This document shows, piece by piece, positions 17,020 to 27,552 of a stretch of DNA of 42,739 bases; position 1 is the stretch's first letter, and every line of letters starts with the position of its first letter. Source of the DNA: Bacillota bacterium (GTDB lineage: Bacteria > Bacillota > Bacilli > Alicyclobacillales > SLC66); NCBI GenBank assembly GCA_021805735.1, contig JAJZEE010000026.1, positions 1 through 42,739 of the forward strand, read 5' to 3'. The notes beneath the pieces were generated by a model. The model was not told the origin of the DNA. It was given only the letters and a program-made list of their open reading frames with translations, and searched no databases. The position numbers were made by a program, and so were the translations under genes.

Positions 17020-18402
17020 ATGACTGTAAAGGTCGGCGTCGTGTTGGCAGCGGGGCTTGGTAAACGTATGAATTCGAAACGCCATAAAGTCGTGCATGAG
17101 ATTTGCGGCAAACCAATGATTGCGTATGTCGTGGACGAGTTGCTGGCGGCAGGGGTTGACCGTCTGTTTGTGGTTGTGGGCAGGCTGGAGGATCAGGTGC
17201 GCGCCGTGCTCGGAGAACGGGTTCGGTTTATCCGGCAGGAGGAGCAGTTGGGTACGGGACACGCAGTATTGCAAGCCGTTCCTCATCTGCCCGAAGACAG
17301 CGTGACGGTCGTTCTCAACGGTGACTGTCCACTGATTCGCAGACAGGAGATCCAGCGTCTGATGAATGTCGCCGCAGAGCGCGAAGCGTCGGCCGTGATG
17401 ACGGCGAGTGTCGATGATCCATTTGCGTATGGTCGTGTGATGCGGGATGAACAGGGCGCTGTTATGCGCATCGTTGAAGAAAGAGACGCGTCTGCGCAAG
17501 AGCGTCTGATCCGGGAGATCAATGGGGGTGTATTTGCCTTTCGCACTCCAGATCTGATCGGAGCTCTCAGGAAATTAACGTCGGACAACGCGCAGGGAGA
17601 ATTGCTTCTCACGGATTGCGTGGCGCATATGCGAGCGGTCAATCAGTTCGTCTGGCCCGTACTGGCGGAAGATCCGAACGACCTTGCCGGCGTCAATGAC
17701 CGATTGCAGTTGGCCGATGTCGAGGCGCGCATGAAAACTCGGATTCTCACGGAGCACATGAAAAATGGGGTAACGGTCATCGACCCATCTTCTACATACG
17801 TTCACGCGGAGGTTGCCATCGGGTGTGATACAGTTTTGTGTCCCGGTACTTCACTCGAGGGGCGGACCGTTATTGGGGAAGACTGCGTCATTGGACCGAA
17901 TGCCCGATTGGTTGATGTGAAAGCGGGTTCAGGTGTAACTGTACAGGCGGCGCTCGTCATGGAGAGTCGGCTCGGAGACGACGCCTCGGTGGGCCCTTAC
18001 GCCTATATCCGTCCAGGAAGCGACATCGGCGCGGGCGCAAAGATAGGGAATTTTGTCGAAATCAAGAACTCCGTTGTTGGCGAGGGAACGAAAGTGAGTC
18101 ACCTCAGCTATATCGGCGACAGTGAAATTGGATCTCGCGTCAACATCGGATGTGGCGTGGTGACGGTGAACTATGACGGCTATCAGAAAAACAGGACTGT
18201 TGTTGGGGATGACAGTTTCGTGGGATCAAGCGTCAATCTGATCGCGCCCATACAGGTTGGCAGGGAAGCGTACATTGCCACAGGCTCGACGATTACGGAT
18301 GAAGTGCCGGACGGGGCGTTTGCGATCGCCCGCGAAAGGCAGACAACCAAACCCGAATATGCGACCAGACTGCGCATGAAACTGAAACAGCGCATCCGAT
18401 AG
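17020..18402 (+). CDS. glmU: Bifunctional UDP-GlcNAc pyrophosphorylase / GlcN-1-P N-acetyltransferase
   Basis: [28 protein letters not shown]-terminal left-handed beta-helix repeats, [11 protein letters not shown]. Confidence 0.97.
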   Translation: MTVKVGVVLAAGLGKRMNSKRHKVVHEICGKPMIAYVVDELLAAGVDRLFVVVGRLEDQVRAVLGERVRFIRQEEQLGTGHAVLQAVPHLPEDSVTVVLNGDCPLIRRQEIQRLMNVAAEREASAVMTASVDDPFAYGRVMRDEQGAVMRIVEERDASAQERLIREINGGVFAFRTPDLIGALRKLTSDNAQGELLLTDCVAHMRAVNQFVWPVLAEDPNDLAGVNDRLQLADVEARMKTRILTEHMKNGVTVIDPSSTYVHAEVAIGCDTVLCPGTSLEGRTVIGEDCVIGPNARLVDVKAGSGVTVQAALVMESRLGDDASVGPYAYIRPGSDIGAGAKIGNFVEIKNSVVGEGTKVSHLSYIGDSEIGSRVNIGCGVVTVNYDGYQKNRTVVGDDSFVGSSVNLIAPIQVGREAYIATGSTITDEVPDGAFAIARERQTTKPEYATRLRMKLKQRIR

Positions 18403-18410
18403 GGTATGAA

Positions 18411-19382
18411 GTGGGATCAGGGAGTGTGGAAGTATTGACTTATGCAGACCCTAAGTTGAAGTTATTTACTGGCAACGCCAATCCGGCTCTGGCAGAGGAA
18501 GTCGCGTCTGCGATTGGCATAGACCTGGGACGTTGTCAGATTGATCGCTTTCGCGATGGAGAGGTGCAGATTAAACTCGGGGAGAGCGTGCGCGGCTGCA
18601 GCGTATTTGTGGTGCAGCCGACGTCCGCGCCCGTCAATGAACACCTCATGGAACTGCTGATTACTGTGGATGCGCTAAAGCGGGCCTCGGCCGCCAGCAT
18701 CAACGTCGTGCTTCCGTATTACGGCTATGCGCGCCAGGATCGCAAAGCGCGCGCGCGCGACCCTATTACGGCGAAGCTGATCGCGGATCTGATTCAGACT
18801 GCGGGCGCCTCCCGGGTAATATGTATGGATTTGCACGCGGGGCAGATTCAGGGATTTTTCAATATTCCGCTGGATCACCTTTTTGGGCTGCCGATCCTTG
18901 GCCACTATCTGCAGAAAAAACAGTTGCAGGACATCGTGGTCGTGTCACCCGATTTGGGCGGTGTGACAAGAGCCCGTCAACTGGCTGAACGTCTGGGCGC
19001 GAATATCGCCATTATCGACAAACGGAGGCCAGAGCCCAACGTGGCTGAAGTGATGAATATCATCGGCGACATTGAAGGCCGAACCGCAGTCCTGATCGAC
19101 GACATGATTGACACGGCCGGAACGATCACTCTGGCGGCAGAGACGCTGATCGATCACGGCGCGAAAGACGTCTATGCATGCTGCACGCACCCTGTGTTGT
19201 CCCCGCCTGCCGCAGAGCGTCTGGCAGCTTCGCCAATCAAGGAAGTCGTTGTCACGAACACCATTGCGCTAAGGGATGATCAGCGGATTGACAAATTAGT
19301 GGTGCTGTCCGTCGCGGAGATCATCGCGGAGGCAATTTTACGGGTTCATGAGATGAGGTCCATTAGCGAATTGTTCGATTGA
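18411..19382 (+). CDS. prs: Ribose-phosphate pyrophosphokinase
   Basis: [25 protein letters not shown]...[35 protein letters not shown]...[13 protein letters not shown]. Confidence 0.97.
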   Translation: MGSGSVEVLTYADPKLKLFTGNANPALAEEVASAIGIDLGRCQIDRFRDGEVQIKLGESVRGCSVFVVQPTSAPVNEHLMELLITVDALKRASAASINVVLPYYGYARQDRKARARDPITAKLIADLIQTAGASRVICMDLHAGQIQGFFNIPLDHLFGLPILGHYLQKKQLQDIVVVSPDLGGVTRARQLAERLGANIAIIDKRRPEPNVAEVMNIIGDIEGRTAVLIDDMIDTAGTITLAAETLIDHGAKDVYACCTHPVLSPPAAERLAASPIKEVVVTNTIALRDDQRIDKLVVLSVAEIIAEAILRVHEMRSISELFD

Positions 19383-19450
19383 CTGAACAGGGGTACGGCA
19401 TACAAATCAACAAACCGGCTGCAGATGGGCCCAGGAGGGAGGCGAAGTCT

Positions 19451-20026
19451 ATGGCCAAGATCATTGTCGGTCTCGGGAACCCCGGCAAACAGTACGCCCA
19501 GACCCGGCACAATGTCGGGTTTTGGTGTGTTTTGCGCGTCAGCGAAACGCTTCAGGCAGGACCTGTCAAAGAAAAGTGGCGGTCTCTGGTCGCGGAAGCG
19601 ACGCTTCAGGGAGAACGCGTGTATTTGATCCAGCCATTGACCTACATGAATCTCAGTGGGGAAGCAGTGCGCGCCGCCATCGATTTTCTGAAGCTGGATG
19701 ATATACAACGGGACCTGATTGTCGTCTATGACGACATGGATTTGCCGGTCGGCAAGATTCGCCTGCGCGAGAAGGGAAGCGCCGGCGGGCACAATGGGAT
19801 GAAATCCATCATCGAACATTTGGGCACCGAAGCCTTCCCGCGAATCCGGATAGGCATTGGACGTCCGACGTTTGACATTGTGGTGACAGATCATGTTTTG
19901 TCAAAATTTCCCCGCCCGGAGCGAAGAATCGTCGAAGAGGCGGTGACCCGCGCCGCGCAAGCCGTTGTGGCTGCCTGCACATCCTCTTTTCCGGCCGTGA
20001 TGAATGTGTTTAATTCCGCCGGTTAG
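19451..20026 (+). CDS. pth: Peptidyl-tRNA hydrolase
   Basis: MAKIIVGLGNPGKQYAQTRHNVGF...LTYMNLSGEAV...DDMDLPVGKIRLREKGSAGGHNGMKSI. Confidence 0.97.
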   Translation: MAKIIVGLGNPGKQYAQTRHNVGFWCVLRVSETLQAGPVKEKWRSLVAEATLQGERVYLIQPLTYMNLSGEAVRAAIDFLKLDDIQRDLIVVYDDMDLPVGKIRLREKGSAGGHNGMKSIIEHLGTEAFPRIRIGIGRPTFDIVVTDHVLSKFPRPERRIVEEAVTRAAQAVVAACTSSFPAVMNVFNSAG

Positions 20027-20054
20027 GCCCCATACTACCAGGAGAATGTAGTGA

Positions 20055-20306
20055 ATGCGGGGTGCGTCGGCGACGGATATCGTATACTATTGTAAGCACT
20101 GCAAGTCATTTCTCGGAACGATTGATTCGACGAAGACTTCGGCCGAGAGTTTGGGGTTTTCCGTTTTGACGTCTGAGGAATTGGCGGATATCATGGAATT
20201 TGACGCCGTCTATCAGACGACATATGTAAAGACGATTTGCGAATACTGTGAAACAGCGCTCCGTCAGCATCCGGAGCTATTGTTGACGCCTACGCCGCTT
20301 CAATAG
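20055..20306 (+). CDS. fin: Anti-sigma-F factor Fin
   Basis: YYCKHCKSFLGTIDSTKTSAESLGFSVLTSEELADI...VKTICEYCETALRQHPE; syntenic between pth and mfd. Confidence 0.9.
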   Translation: MRGASATDIVYYCKHCKSFLGTIDSTKTSAESLGFSVLTSEELADIMEFDAVYQTTYVKTICEYCETALRQHPELLLTPTPLQ

Positions 20307-20383
20307 GGGTCTGGCGCGGTGTCGGGAGCCTTCGTCCATGAATGAACCATGCTTTCCAGGGTGCATAGTATAGATGCGGTACG

Positions 20384-20412
20384 GGCCTTTGGCGGCGAGC
20401 AAAGGCCTTTTT
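20384..20412 (+). terminator. Intrinsic terminator between fin and mfd
   Basis: ggcctttg-gcggcgag-caaaggcc followed by ttttt. Confidence 0.8.
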
Positions 20413-20465
20413 GCGATTGGACGCTCCGCGAGCTCGGCGGGTAGTGCTTTTGTGTATCTGGGGGG

Positions 20466-23400
20466 ATGGTCTTGCGGGAACTCGTTGAGTATTTTACCAA
20501 GTCGGACGATGTGGCTTCTTTAACGCGCGGTTTTGCCAGGGGATCCGCGCAACAGGTGGCGGCCGGTCTATCCGGTTCGGCCAGGCATTTACTGTACGCA
20601 TCTCTGGGTTGTTGCGGCAACCCCCTTTTGATTGCGACCCATTCAATGCAAATCGCCGAAGCGGTCGTGTTTGAACTGAGTGGTCTGTTGGGTGAAGACG
20701 CCGCGCTGCTGTTTCCTGAACGGGAACTCTCTCATAGTGATCTGGTGGCGTACAGTCCTGAACTCGCCGGGCTTCGTCTGCAAACACTGTCGGCGCTTGT
20801 TAAGGGAGAAGCGCGGATCATCGTGACAACGATTCGCGGGTTCCGTCAATCGTTGGTGCCACCCGCTGAATTGACTGGCGCGGTATTGCAAATTAGCGGC
20901 GGGGATGTAATCAGGTTGACGGATATGGCCCAGCGCCTTGTGGCGATGGGCTATGAGCGCAGCGACATCGTGGAAGCAAGGGGTCAATTCAGCATTCGCG
21001 GAGGTCTGGTCGACGTTTACCCCCTCTTCGGATTGCCGGTTCGCGTTGAACTGTTTGACGATGAGGTGGATTCGATTCGTTTTTTTGACGCGGAGACGCA
21101 ACGTTCCTTTGACCAAGTCGAGCGTACGTCGATCTGGCCGGCGCGTGAGCTGATTTCGTCCGTTTCGCAAATGACGGCGGTTGCTGATCAGTTGCAAGCA
21201 AGTCTGGACCAGCGCGTTCAACAGGTGCAATCGCGAGAGATTGCCGATAATTTACAGCGCCACATCGGTCGGGATATCGAACGCCTGCGCGAGAATGCCC
21301 ATTTTCCCGGTCTATTGCGATATGCGTCGTTGTTCCACTCCGTCAAGTGTACATTGGCCGATTATTTGCCCTCGCAGGCGCTGATTATCTACGACGAGCC
21401 GACGCGACTGAGGGAAACCATGGAACGGGTATTTCGGGAGGAAGCCGAATGGACGACGGCAGCTCTGGAACACGGGGAAATCCTCCCTGGACTTGTCGAA
21501 GAGTTGGATCTTGACCGGATATTTTCGGGACACGGTCGCAAGCAACTGTTTGCGAGCCTGTTTCCGCGCCACATTCAGGGCCTTCCGGAAATTCCGGTGG
21601 TCAATTTCGCGATGCGCTCCTTACAGCAGTTTCATGGCCAGTTGCCGCTTCTCAAAACTGAGTTGCTTCGCTTCAAAAAGACGAACCAGCACGTGGTTTT
21701 TGTAGCCGCGAGCGAGGAACGCGCCGATCGAATGCAGCGCGTGCTTGAAGACTTCGCCATTGAGGCAGAGCGGCGAACGCGATTTGAGCGGGAGGGGAAA
21801 GCGCCTATCCTGATTGTTGGCGGACTCGCCAATGGCTTTGAGCTGCCGGGCGCCCATCTGGTCGTTATCACGGAAAATGAGATCTTCGTCAACAAACGAC
21901 GGGCGCGAAAAATTCGTTCTGACGCGTCTGAGGCGGCCCGAATCAAGAGTTACCAGGATCTCCACAGCGGAGACTTCGTCGTGCATGTCAGCCATGGCAT
22001 CGGCAAATACATGGGCATCGAGACACTGTCGATCGATGGGAATCACCGGGACTATTTGCATCTTCATTATGCGGGCAACGATAAACTGTATGTTCCGGTG
22101 GACCAGATCAACCTGATTCAAAAATATCTGGGCAGCGAAGAAAAGGCGCCGCGCGTACATCACCTTGGAGGCTCCGATTGGGCGCGGACGAAGAGTAAAG
22201 TGCAAAAATCGGTAAAAGATATCGCGCAGGAACTGATCAAACTGTATGCGCAACGTGAAACCACCCTCGGTCACGCCTTCAAGGCCGATACGGAATGGCA
22301 GCGTGATTTTGAGGCGATGTTTCCTTACGAAGAGACGCCTGATCAGTTGCGGGCGATCTCCGACATCAAAAGAGACATGGAACAGGGGCGCCCCATGGAC
22401 AGGCTGCTGTGCGGCGATGTGGGATATGGCAAGACAGAGGTCGCGATCCGCGCAGCGTCAAAGGCTGTATTTGACGGCAAACAGGTGGCTGTGCTCGTTC
22501 CGACGACGATTTTGGCGCAGCAGCATTATGAGACATTCAGGGAACGATTCGCCGGATTTCCGGTGACCGTCGAAGTGTTGAGCCGCTTTCGGTCGAAGGG
22601 GGAGTCTGTCAGGATCCTGGACGGCGCCCGTCGGGGCACTGTCGACATCATCATTGGCACCCACCGGCTGCTGCAAAAGAATATCCAGTTTAAAGATCTG
22701 GGCCTCCTCGTCGTGGACGAGGAGCAGCGGTTTGGAGTATCCCACAAGGAGAAGCTAAAGCAGTTGCGCAGCAACGTCGACTGCCTGACACTTACTGCGA
22801 CGCCCATTCCGCGCACACTGCATATGTCGATGGTCGGTGTCCGGGATTTGTCCGTTATAGAAACTCCTCCAGAGAATCGTTTTCCCGTCCAGACGTATGT
22901 GGTAGAATATAACGACGCTCTTTTACGCGAGGCGATTGAGCGGGAGATTGGTCGGGGCGGACAGGTCTATGTTCTGTTCAATCAGGTTCAGGGTATTCAG
23001 TCGATCGCCGATCGGGTTGCCCGCCTGATCCCTGAAGCGCGAGTGGCGGTTGGTCATGGACAGATGCCAGAAGATGAACTGGAACGCGTCATGATCGACT
23101 TTTTGCAGGGGGAAACGGACGTACTGGTGTCAACGACCATCATCGAGACAGGGTTAGACATTCCCAACGTCAACACATTGGTTGTGTTCAACGCAGACCG
23201 TATGGGGTTGTCACAGTTGTACCAACTTCGTGGTCGGGTAGGGCGGTCCAACAGGATTGCCTATGCTTACTTCACTTATCAGCCGGACAAAGTATTGTCC
23301 GAGGTCGCGGAAAAGCGCCTGCAGGCGATCAAAGAATTTACGGAACTGGGAAGCGGCTTCAAGATCGCCATGCGCGATCTGGCCATCCGCGGGGCCGGCA

Positions 23401-24002
23401 ACCTGCTAGGCGCGGAGCAGCACGGCTTCATCAGTTCTGTTGGGTTTGACATGTACACTGAAATGCTCGCGCAAGCGGTTAAGGAACTGCGCGGGGAGCC
23501 TGTCGAGACCAAACAGGATCCGACGGTGGAAATCACGGTGGATGCCTATCTGTCCGACAACTATGTGGCCGACCCCATGCAAAAGATCGAAATGTATAAG
23601 AAATTTGTGGCGTGCAGGACACTGTCTGAAGTCGCTGATCTTCGCGAAGAGATCGAGGATCGTTACGGCGCCATCCCGTCAGAGGTGGAAAATCTGTTGT
23701 CGGTCGCCAGGATTCGGGCTTACGCCATTACTTACGATCTCGCTTCAGTGACCAAGCAGGGTTCTGATCTTCACATTGCCATGCGCGCAGAACAGGCGAA
23801 GACGATTTCCGGGGTGCGCCTCTTTGAGCTGACGCAGGTCTACCCGAGGCGCATGCGTTTGAAATCGGTCGGCGGAGTCTATACGCTTACGATAGAAGGG
23901 CGCGGTCTGGACGATGGGAGGCTGCTGCAAATGGCGGAGAAAGTGCTGGACGAACTTGCTAAAGTATTTCACGTACAGGAGGCGTTGGAACATGTTCGAT
24001 AA
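20466..24002 (+). CDS. mfd: Transcription-repair coupling factor Mfd
   Basis: HVSHGIGKYMGIETLSIDGNHRDYLHLHYAGNDKLYVPVDQINLIQKY, LLCGDVGYGKTEVAIRAASKAV, DEEQRFGV. Confidence 0.98.
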   Translation: MVLRELVEYFTKSDDVASLTRGFARGSAQQVAAGLSGSARHLLYASLGCCGNPLLIATHSMQIAEAVVFELSGLLGEDAALLFPERELSHSDLVAYSPELAGLRLQTLSALVKGEARIIVTTIRGFRQSLVPPAELTGAVLQISGGDVIRLTDMAQRLVAMGYERSDIVEARGQFSIRGGLVDVYPLFGLPVRVELFDDEVDSIRFFDAETQRSFDQVERTSIWPARELISSVSQMTAVADQLQASLDQRVQQVQSREIADNLQRHIGRDIERLRENAHFPGLLRYASLFHSVKCTLADYLPSQALIIYDEPTRLRETMERVFREEAEWTTAALEHGEILPGLVEELDLDRIFSGHGRKQLFASLFPRHIQGLPEIPVVNFAMRSLQQFHGQLPLLKTELLRFKKTNQHVVFVAASEERADRMQRVLEDFAIEAERRTRFEREGKAPILIVGGLANGFELPGAHLVVITENEIFVNKRRARKIRSDASEAARIKSYQDLHSGDFVVHVSHGIGKYMGIETLSIDGNHRDYLHLHYAGNDKLYVPVDQINLIQKYLGSEEKAPRVHHLGGSDWARTKSKVQKSVKDIAQELIKLYAQRETTLGHAFKADTEWQRDFEAMFPYEETPDQLRAISDIKRDMEQGRPMDRLLCGDVGYGKTEVAIRAASKAVFDGKQVAVLVPTTILAQQHYETFRERFAGFPVTVEVLSRFRSKGESVRILDGARRGTVDIIIGTHRLLQKNIQFKDLGLLVVDEEQRFGVSHKEKLKQLRSNVDCLTLTATPIPRTLHMSMVGVRDLSVIETPPENRFPVQTYVVEYNDALLREAIEREIGRGGQVYVLFNQVQGIQSIADRVARLIPEARVAVGHGQMPEDELERVMIDFLQGETDVLVSTTIIETGLDIPNVNTLVVFNADRMGLSQLYQLRGRVGRSNRIAYAYFTYQPDKVLSEVAEKRLQAIKEFTELGSGFKIAMRDLAIRGAGNLLGAEQHGFISSVGFDMYTEMLAQAVKELRGEPVETKQDPTVEITVDAYLSDNYVADPMQKIEMYKKFVACRTLSEVADLREEIEDRYGAIPSEVENLLSVARIRAYAITYDLASVTKQGSDLHIAMRAEQAKTISGVRLFELTQVYPRRMRLKSVGGVYTLTIEGRGLDDGRLLQMAEKVLDELAKVFHVQEALEHVR

Positions 24003-24915
24003 TTGGAAACGATCACGCGTGGCAGTGGGAATGATTGCGGCGACGGCCCTTGCGACCGTCCTTGCGGGTTGTGGCACACAGAACAGCGCCGCGATTGTCG
24101 CTACATACAACGGTGGTACAGTCACGGCATCGCAGTTGGACGAGCAGGTTCATCTGGAGCAACTGTTCAATCCAAAGCTGACGGTGAACAAGACAGTCAA
24201 GCAACAGGTCGCGCAGACGTACATTCTGTATTTCCGGGTGCTCGTGCAAAAGGAGAAGCAGGCGGGAATCAAAGTGCCGGCGACTTTGGTGGATCAACAG
24301 GTGCTGCAGGCCAAGCAGCAGATTATTCAGCAGTCTTACGGCGGATCGCAAGCGACCTTTGACGCGAAGATGCAGGCTCTGAACCTGACCGATGCGAATC
24401 TGGCGTCGTATATTCAAACCGGATTGATGTTTGAGCAATACGCGAAGAGTCTTGTCAAGTCGGTTCCAATCACTCAGCAGCAGCAGTACTACAAGAAAAA
24501 TCTGGATCAATACGCGACCGTGACGGTCCGTCACATTTTAGTGAAGTCATTGCCGTTGGCCCAAAAAATCTACACCGAATTGCGCAACGGCGGCAGTTGG
24601 AAAACCTTGGCCAAAGAATACTCGGTGGACACTGGTTCTAAAAACACGGGCGGTCAGTACCCTCCCACAACTCCGTCGAGTTGGGTGCCCTCATTCGCCG
24701 CGCACGCCATGACACAACCCATTGACGTTGTCGGACAACCGTTTAAGTCCCAGTATGGATACCACGTGATGGAAGTGCTTCATCGGGTCGTGGAACCGTT
24801 TACAGCGGTGCAGTCTTCCATTCAGCAGCAATTGGTCCTGCAGCAGGAGCAACAGATTGTGCCTGCCGTGGTGGGGCAGTTGCAAAAGGCCGCGAACATT
24901 AAAGTGACCCTGTAA
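23992..24915 (+). CDS. PrsA/SurA-like peptidyl-prolyl isomerase lipoprotein
   Basis: MFDNWKRSRVAVGMIAATALATVLAGCGTQN lipobox; VRHILVKSLPLAQKIYTELRNGGSWKTLAKEYSVD parvulin domain; overlaps the mfd stop. Confidence 0.88.
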   Translation: MFDNWKRSRVAVGMIAATALATVLAGCGTQNSAAIVATYNGGTVTASQLDEQVHLEQLFNPKLTVNKTVKQQVAQTYILYFRVLVQKEKQAGIKVPATLVDQQVLQAKQQIIQQSYGGSQATFDAKMQALNLTDANLASYIQTGLMFEQYAKSLVKSVPITQQQQYYKKNLDQYATVTVRHILVKSLPLAQKIYTELRNGGSWKTLAKEYSVDTGSKNTGGQYPPTTPSSWVPSFAAHAMTQPIDVVGQPFKSQYGYHVMEVLHRVVEPFTAVQSSIQQQLVLQQEQQIVPAVVGQLQKAANIKVTL

Positions 24916-25003
24916 GTTCGTTTTCTGATCATCCGTCGAGTTTGGCCCGGCATTTGGTGTTACGAAAGCCGACTGTTGATTTGCCCGGAACACTCAGCGG
25001 ACG

Positions 25004-25039
25004 AGCCCCCTGAATTGCTCTACAGGGGGCGTTTTATTT
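25004..25039 (+). terminator. Intrinsic terminator after the PrsA-like gene
   Basis: gccccctg ... cagggggc followed by gttttattt. Confidence 0.85.
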
Positions 25040-25141
25040 CCACAAAATAACTCCTGTTTGCTTGGTAAAGATAGACCGGATAGGACAAGATAACACCATG
25101 AACCACAGTAAACCGTTTCGAGAAAGTGAGGCGTTTTCAGC

Positions 25142-25684
25142 ATGAAGGCGACTGGTATAGTCAGACGGATAGACGATCTCGGCCGGGTTGTGATTCCAAA
25201 GGAAATTCGCAGGACGTTGCGTATTCGCGAGGGTGATCCCCTGGAAATCTTCGTGGATCGTGACGGCGAAGTCATTTTGAAGAAATACTCTCCAATTGGT
25301 GAACTCGGGGAATTCGCCAAGGAATATGCTGAGTCGTTAAACGAGGCGCTCGGTCACATCACGATTATCACGGACCGCGACACGGTCATCGCGACGGCGG
25401 GATTCTCAAAGAAGGAGTATCTTGAAAAGCCGGTGGGGGCTGATGTGGAAAGAGTGATGGAAGATCGTAAGACGAGTTTGTCCACCAACCCCGGCGACAT
25501 TCAAATCGTTCGCGACAAATGGGATCACGTGAGTTCACGAGTGATTGTGCCGATCATCTATAACGGCGACCCGATTGGCAGCGTGGTGCTCGTTTCGCGC
25601 GATGACCAGACCAAGATGGGTGAGCTCGAGACGAAACTCGCGGAGACTGCCGCAGGGTTTCTATCCAAACAGATGGATCAGTAG
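25142..25684 (+). CDS. spoVT: Stage V sporulation protein T (AbrB-like with GAF-like domain)
   Basis: MKATGIVRRIDDLGRVVIPKEIRRTLRIREGDPLEIFVDRDGEVILKKYSPIGELGEFAKEYAESLNEALGH. Confidence 0.97.
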   Translation: MKATGIVRRIDDLGRVVIPKEIRRTLRIREGDPLEIFVDRDGEVILKKYSPIGELGEFAKEYAESLNEALGHITIITDRDTVIATAGFSKKEYLEKPVGADVERVMEDRKTSLSTNPGDIQIVRDKWDHVSSRVIVPIIYNGDPIGSVVLVSRDDQTKMGELETKLAETAAGFLSKQMDQ

Positions 25685-25720
25685 GTTCAGGTGATCGCTT
25701 AGCACTTATCGGCATGGCCA

Positions 25721-25746
25721 GGGACAGCAATGGGCTGCCCCTTTTT
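25721..25746 (+). terminator. Intrinsic terminator after spoVT
   Basis: ggg(a)cagc-aatgg-gctgccc followed by cttttt. Confidence 0.7.
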
Positions 25747-25872
25747 CCTGCCCAGTCGTGTCTGAAGAGAAGCGGAGTTGTCGACCCTCTTCGGCCTCCC
25801 CCGAGCAAGTATAAGTCTCCCAAGCCACCAGTATACTCGTGATATAGCGCGGGGTGGACAGGGGCGGATACG

Positions 25873-27513
25873 ATGGAGTCGTCAAGCAGGACATTTTTAC
25901 GAGGAGCTTTGATACTTGGCGTCGCCGCGATTGTGTCAAAGCTTCTGGGGTCTGTCTACACGGTGCTTTTGCAAAACCTGATCGGCGACAGGGGCATGGG
26001 TCTATACCAGATGGCCTACCCTATTTATGCCACGCTGCTCATCATTTCAACGGCCGGATTTCCGGTTGCGGTGTCCAAATACGTGAGTGAATATACAGCT
26101 CTTGGCGATGTGGGAACTGCTCGCCGCATTTATCGAGTGTCTTTGGCCCTGTTGGCTGTCATTGGGTTCATTTGCGCGGTAGGGCTGTACTTTGGCGCCG
26201 GTTTTTTTGCGCGGGTGTCTGGCGATCAGAGTGCAGTGTACGCCATTCAGGCAATCGCGCCGGCATTGTTCATCGTTCCCGCGATGAGCAGCATGCGCGG
26301 ATACTTTCAAGGGTGGCAGATGATGAACCCTACGGCAGTTTCGCAAGTCGTAGAGCAACTGGTCAGGGTTGCGACCATTCTCGTCGGCGCCTATGCGGTT
26401 GTCCACCTTGGGTTCGGCGATTCGTCCGCGGCGGCGGCGGCGGCATTTGGGGCCGTCAGCGGGGGCGTTGCGGGCATCGCGGCGATGGGTTACTATTTTT
26501 GGCGATATCGGGATCCACATCATTTGGCCGCCGTTGCGAGAGTCATACCGCATGAGCGACTCGGGCGCGATCCCCTGAGTTTTGCCACCATCCTGAAACG
26601 TCTCCTGTATTACGCGATTCCGGTGAGTTTGGGGGCGCTTGTCATCCCGCTGACCAGTAATGTCGATGCCCTGACAGTGACCAACTTGTTAAAACATCAG
26701 GGAATTTCCCAAGCTATGGCCACCAGTGACTTCGGGCTTCTCGCAGGACGGGCGTTTAAACTTATGATGCTGCCGGCAGCTCTGGCCAGTTCCATAGGAA
26801 CGGCCCTGATGCCGTCAGTCTCTCAGGCGCACGCCCTGCGTGACGCGCGCGACACGTCGGCGCGCATACTTCTTGGGTTGCGAGTCGCGGTACTCTTTTC
26901 ACTGCCGGCGGCGGCAGGTCTTTTCATACTCGGGCGTCCGATCGACATCGCGCTGTTTCGCAACGCCGCAGGATATCACAGTATCCAGATCCTTGGTCTG
27001 GCCACCTTCTTCAGCAGCGTTCAAATTGCGCTTGCCGCCAGTCTTCAGGGCCTTGGCAAGGTTTACGTGCCGCTGCGCAGCCTGGTCATTGGCACGGCGC
27101 TCAAAGTTGCGTTAAACTTTATTCTGGTGCCGCGATACGGAATCGACGGAGCGGCTGTCGCCACCTCTGTCAGCTACGCGGTCGCGGCCGCGCTCAATTG
27201 GGTGTCCGTGGCGAAGCTTATGCGGATGAAGATGACGCTGGCGAACCATTTGGTCAAATCTGCGCTGGCCACCTTTGTGATGGGGGCAGTCACGTTTGCC
27301 GTGTACAGTCAGTGGCAACGCATGGCGTTCGGTCTTCCATCGCGGATCAGCGCAGCTTCTGTCACCGTGCTCACGGTTGCCGTCGGCGCGTTCGTTTATT
27401 GCTTCATGCTCGTTCTTGTGGGCGCACTTGGGGAACAGGAACTCATCGTAGTGCCGAAAGTGGGTCCATTGCTCGCGAGGACGTTCAGGAAACTGGGGCT
27501 GCTTGCCCGGTAA
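25873..27513 (+). CDS. MOP-superfamily flippase, SpoVB/YabM-like
   Basis: FLRGALILGVAAIVSKLLGSVYTVLLQNLIGDRGMGLYQMAYPIYATLLIISTAGFPVAVSKYVSEY; multiple TM segments; syntenic with yabM. Confidence 0.9.
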   Translation: MESSSRTFLRGALILGVAAIVSKLLGSVYTVLLQNLIGDRGMGLYQMAYPIYATLLIISTAGFPVAVSKYVSEYTALGDVGTARRIYRVSLALLAVIGFICAVGLYFGAGFFARVSGDQSAVYAIQAIAPALFIVPAMSSMRGYFQGWQMMNPTAVSQVVEQLVRVATILVGAYAVVHLGFGDSSAAAAAAFGAVSGGVAGIAAMGYYFWRYRDPHHLAAVARVIPHERLGRDPLSFATILKRLLYYAIPVSLGALVIPLTSNVDALTVTNLLKHQGISQAMATSDFGLLAGRAFKLMMLPAALASSIGTALMPSVSQAHALRDARDTSARILLGLRVAVLFSLPAAAGLFILGRPIDIALFRNAAGYHSIQILGLATFFSSVQIALAASLQGLGKVYVPLRSLVIGTALKVALNFILVPRYGIDGAAVATSVSYAVAAALNWVSVAKLMRMKMTLANHLVKSALATFVMGAVTFAVYSQWQRMAFGLPSRISAASVTVLTVAVGAFVYCFMLVLVGALGEQELIVVPKVGPLLARTFRKLGLLAR

Positions 27514-27552
27514 GCGTTTATGGGTTCGGACACACGAAGGGACAGGTGCCGC

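Noticed and set aside
20008-20037. SigF/SigG-like match GTTTA-N15-ccccATACTA upstream of fin
   Set aside because: The predicted start of transcription (about 20044) would fall within or past the apparent ribosome-binding site (aggag 20040-20044), so it is not claimed as a promoter.
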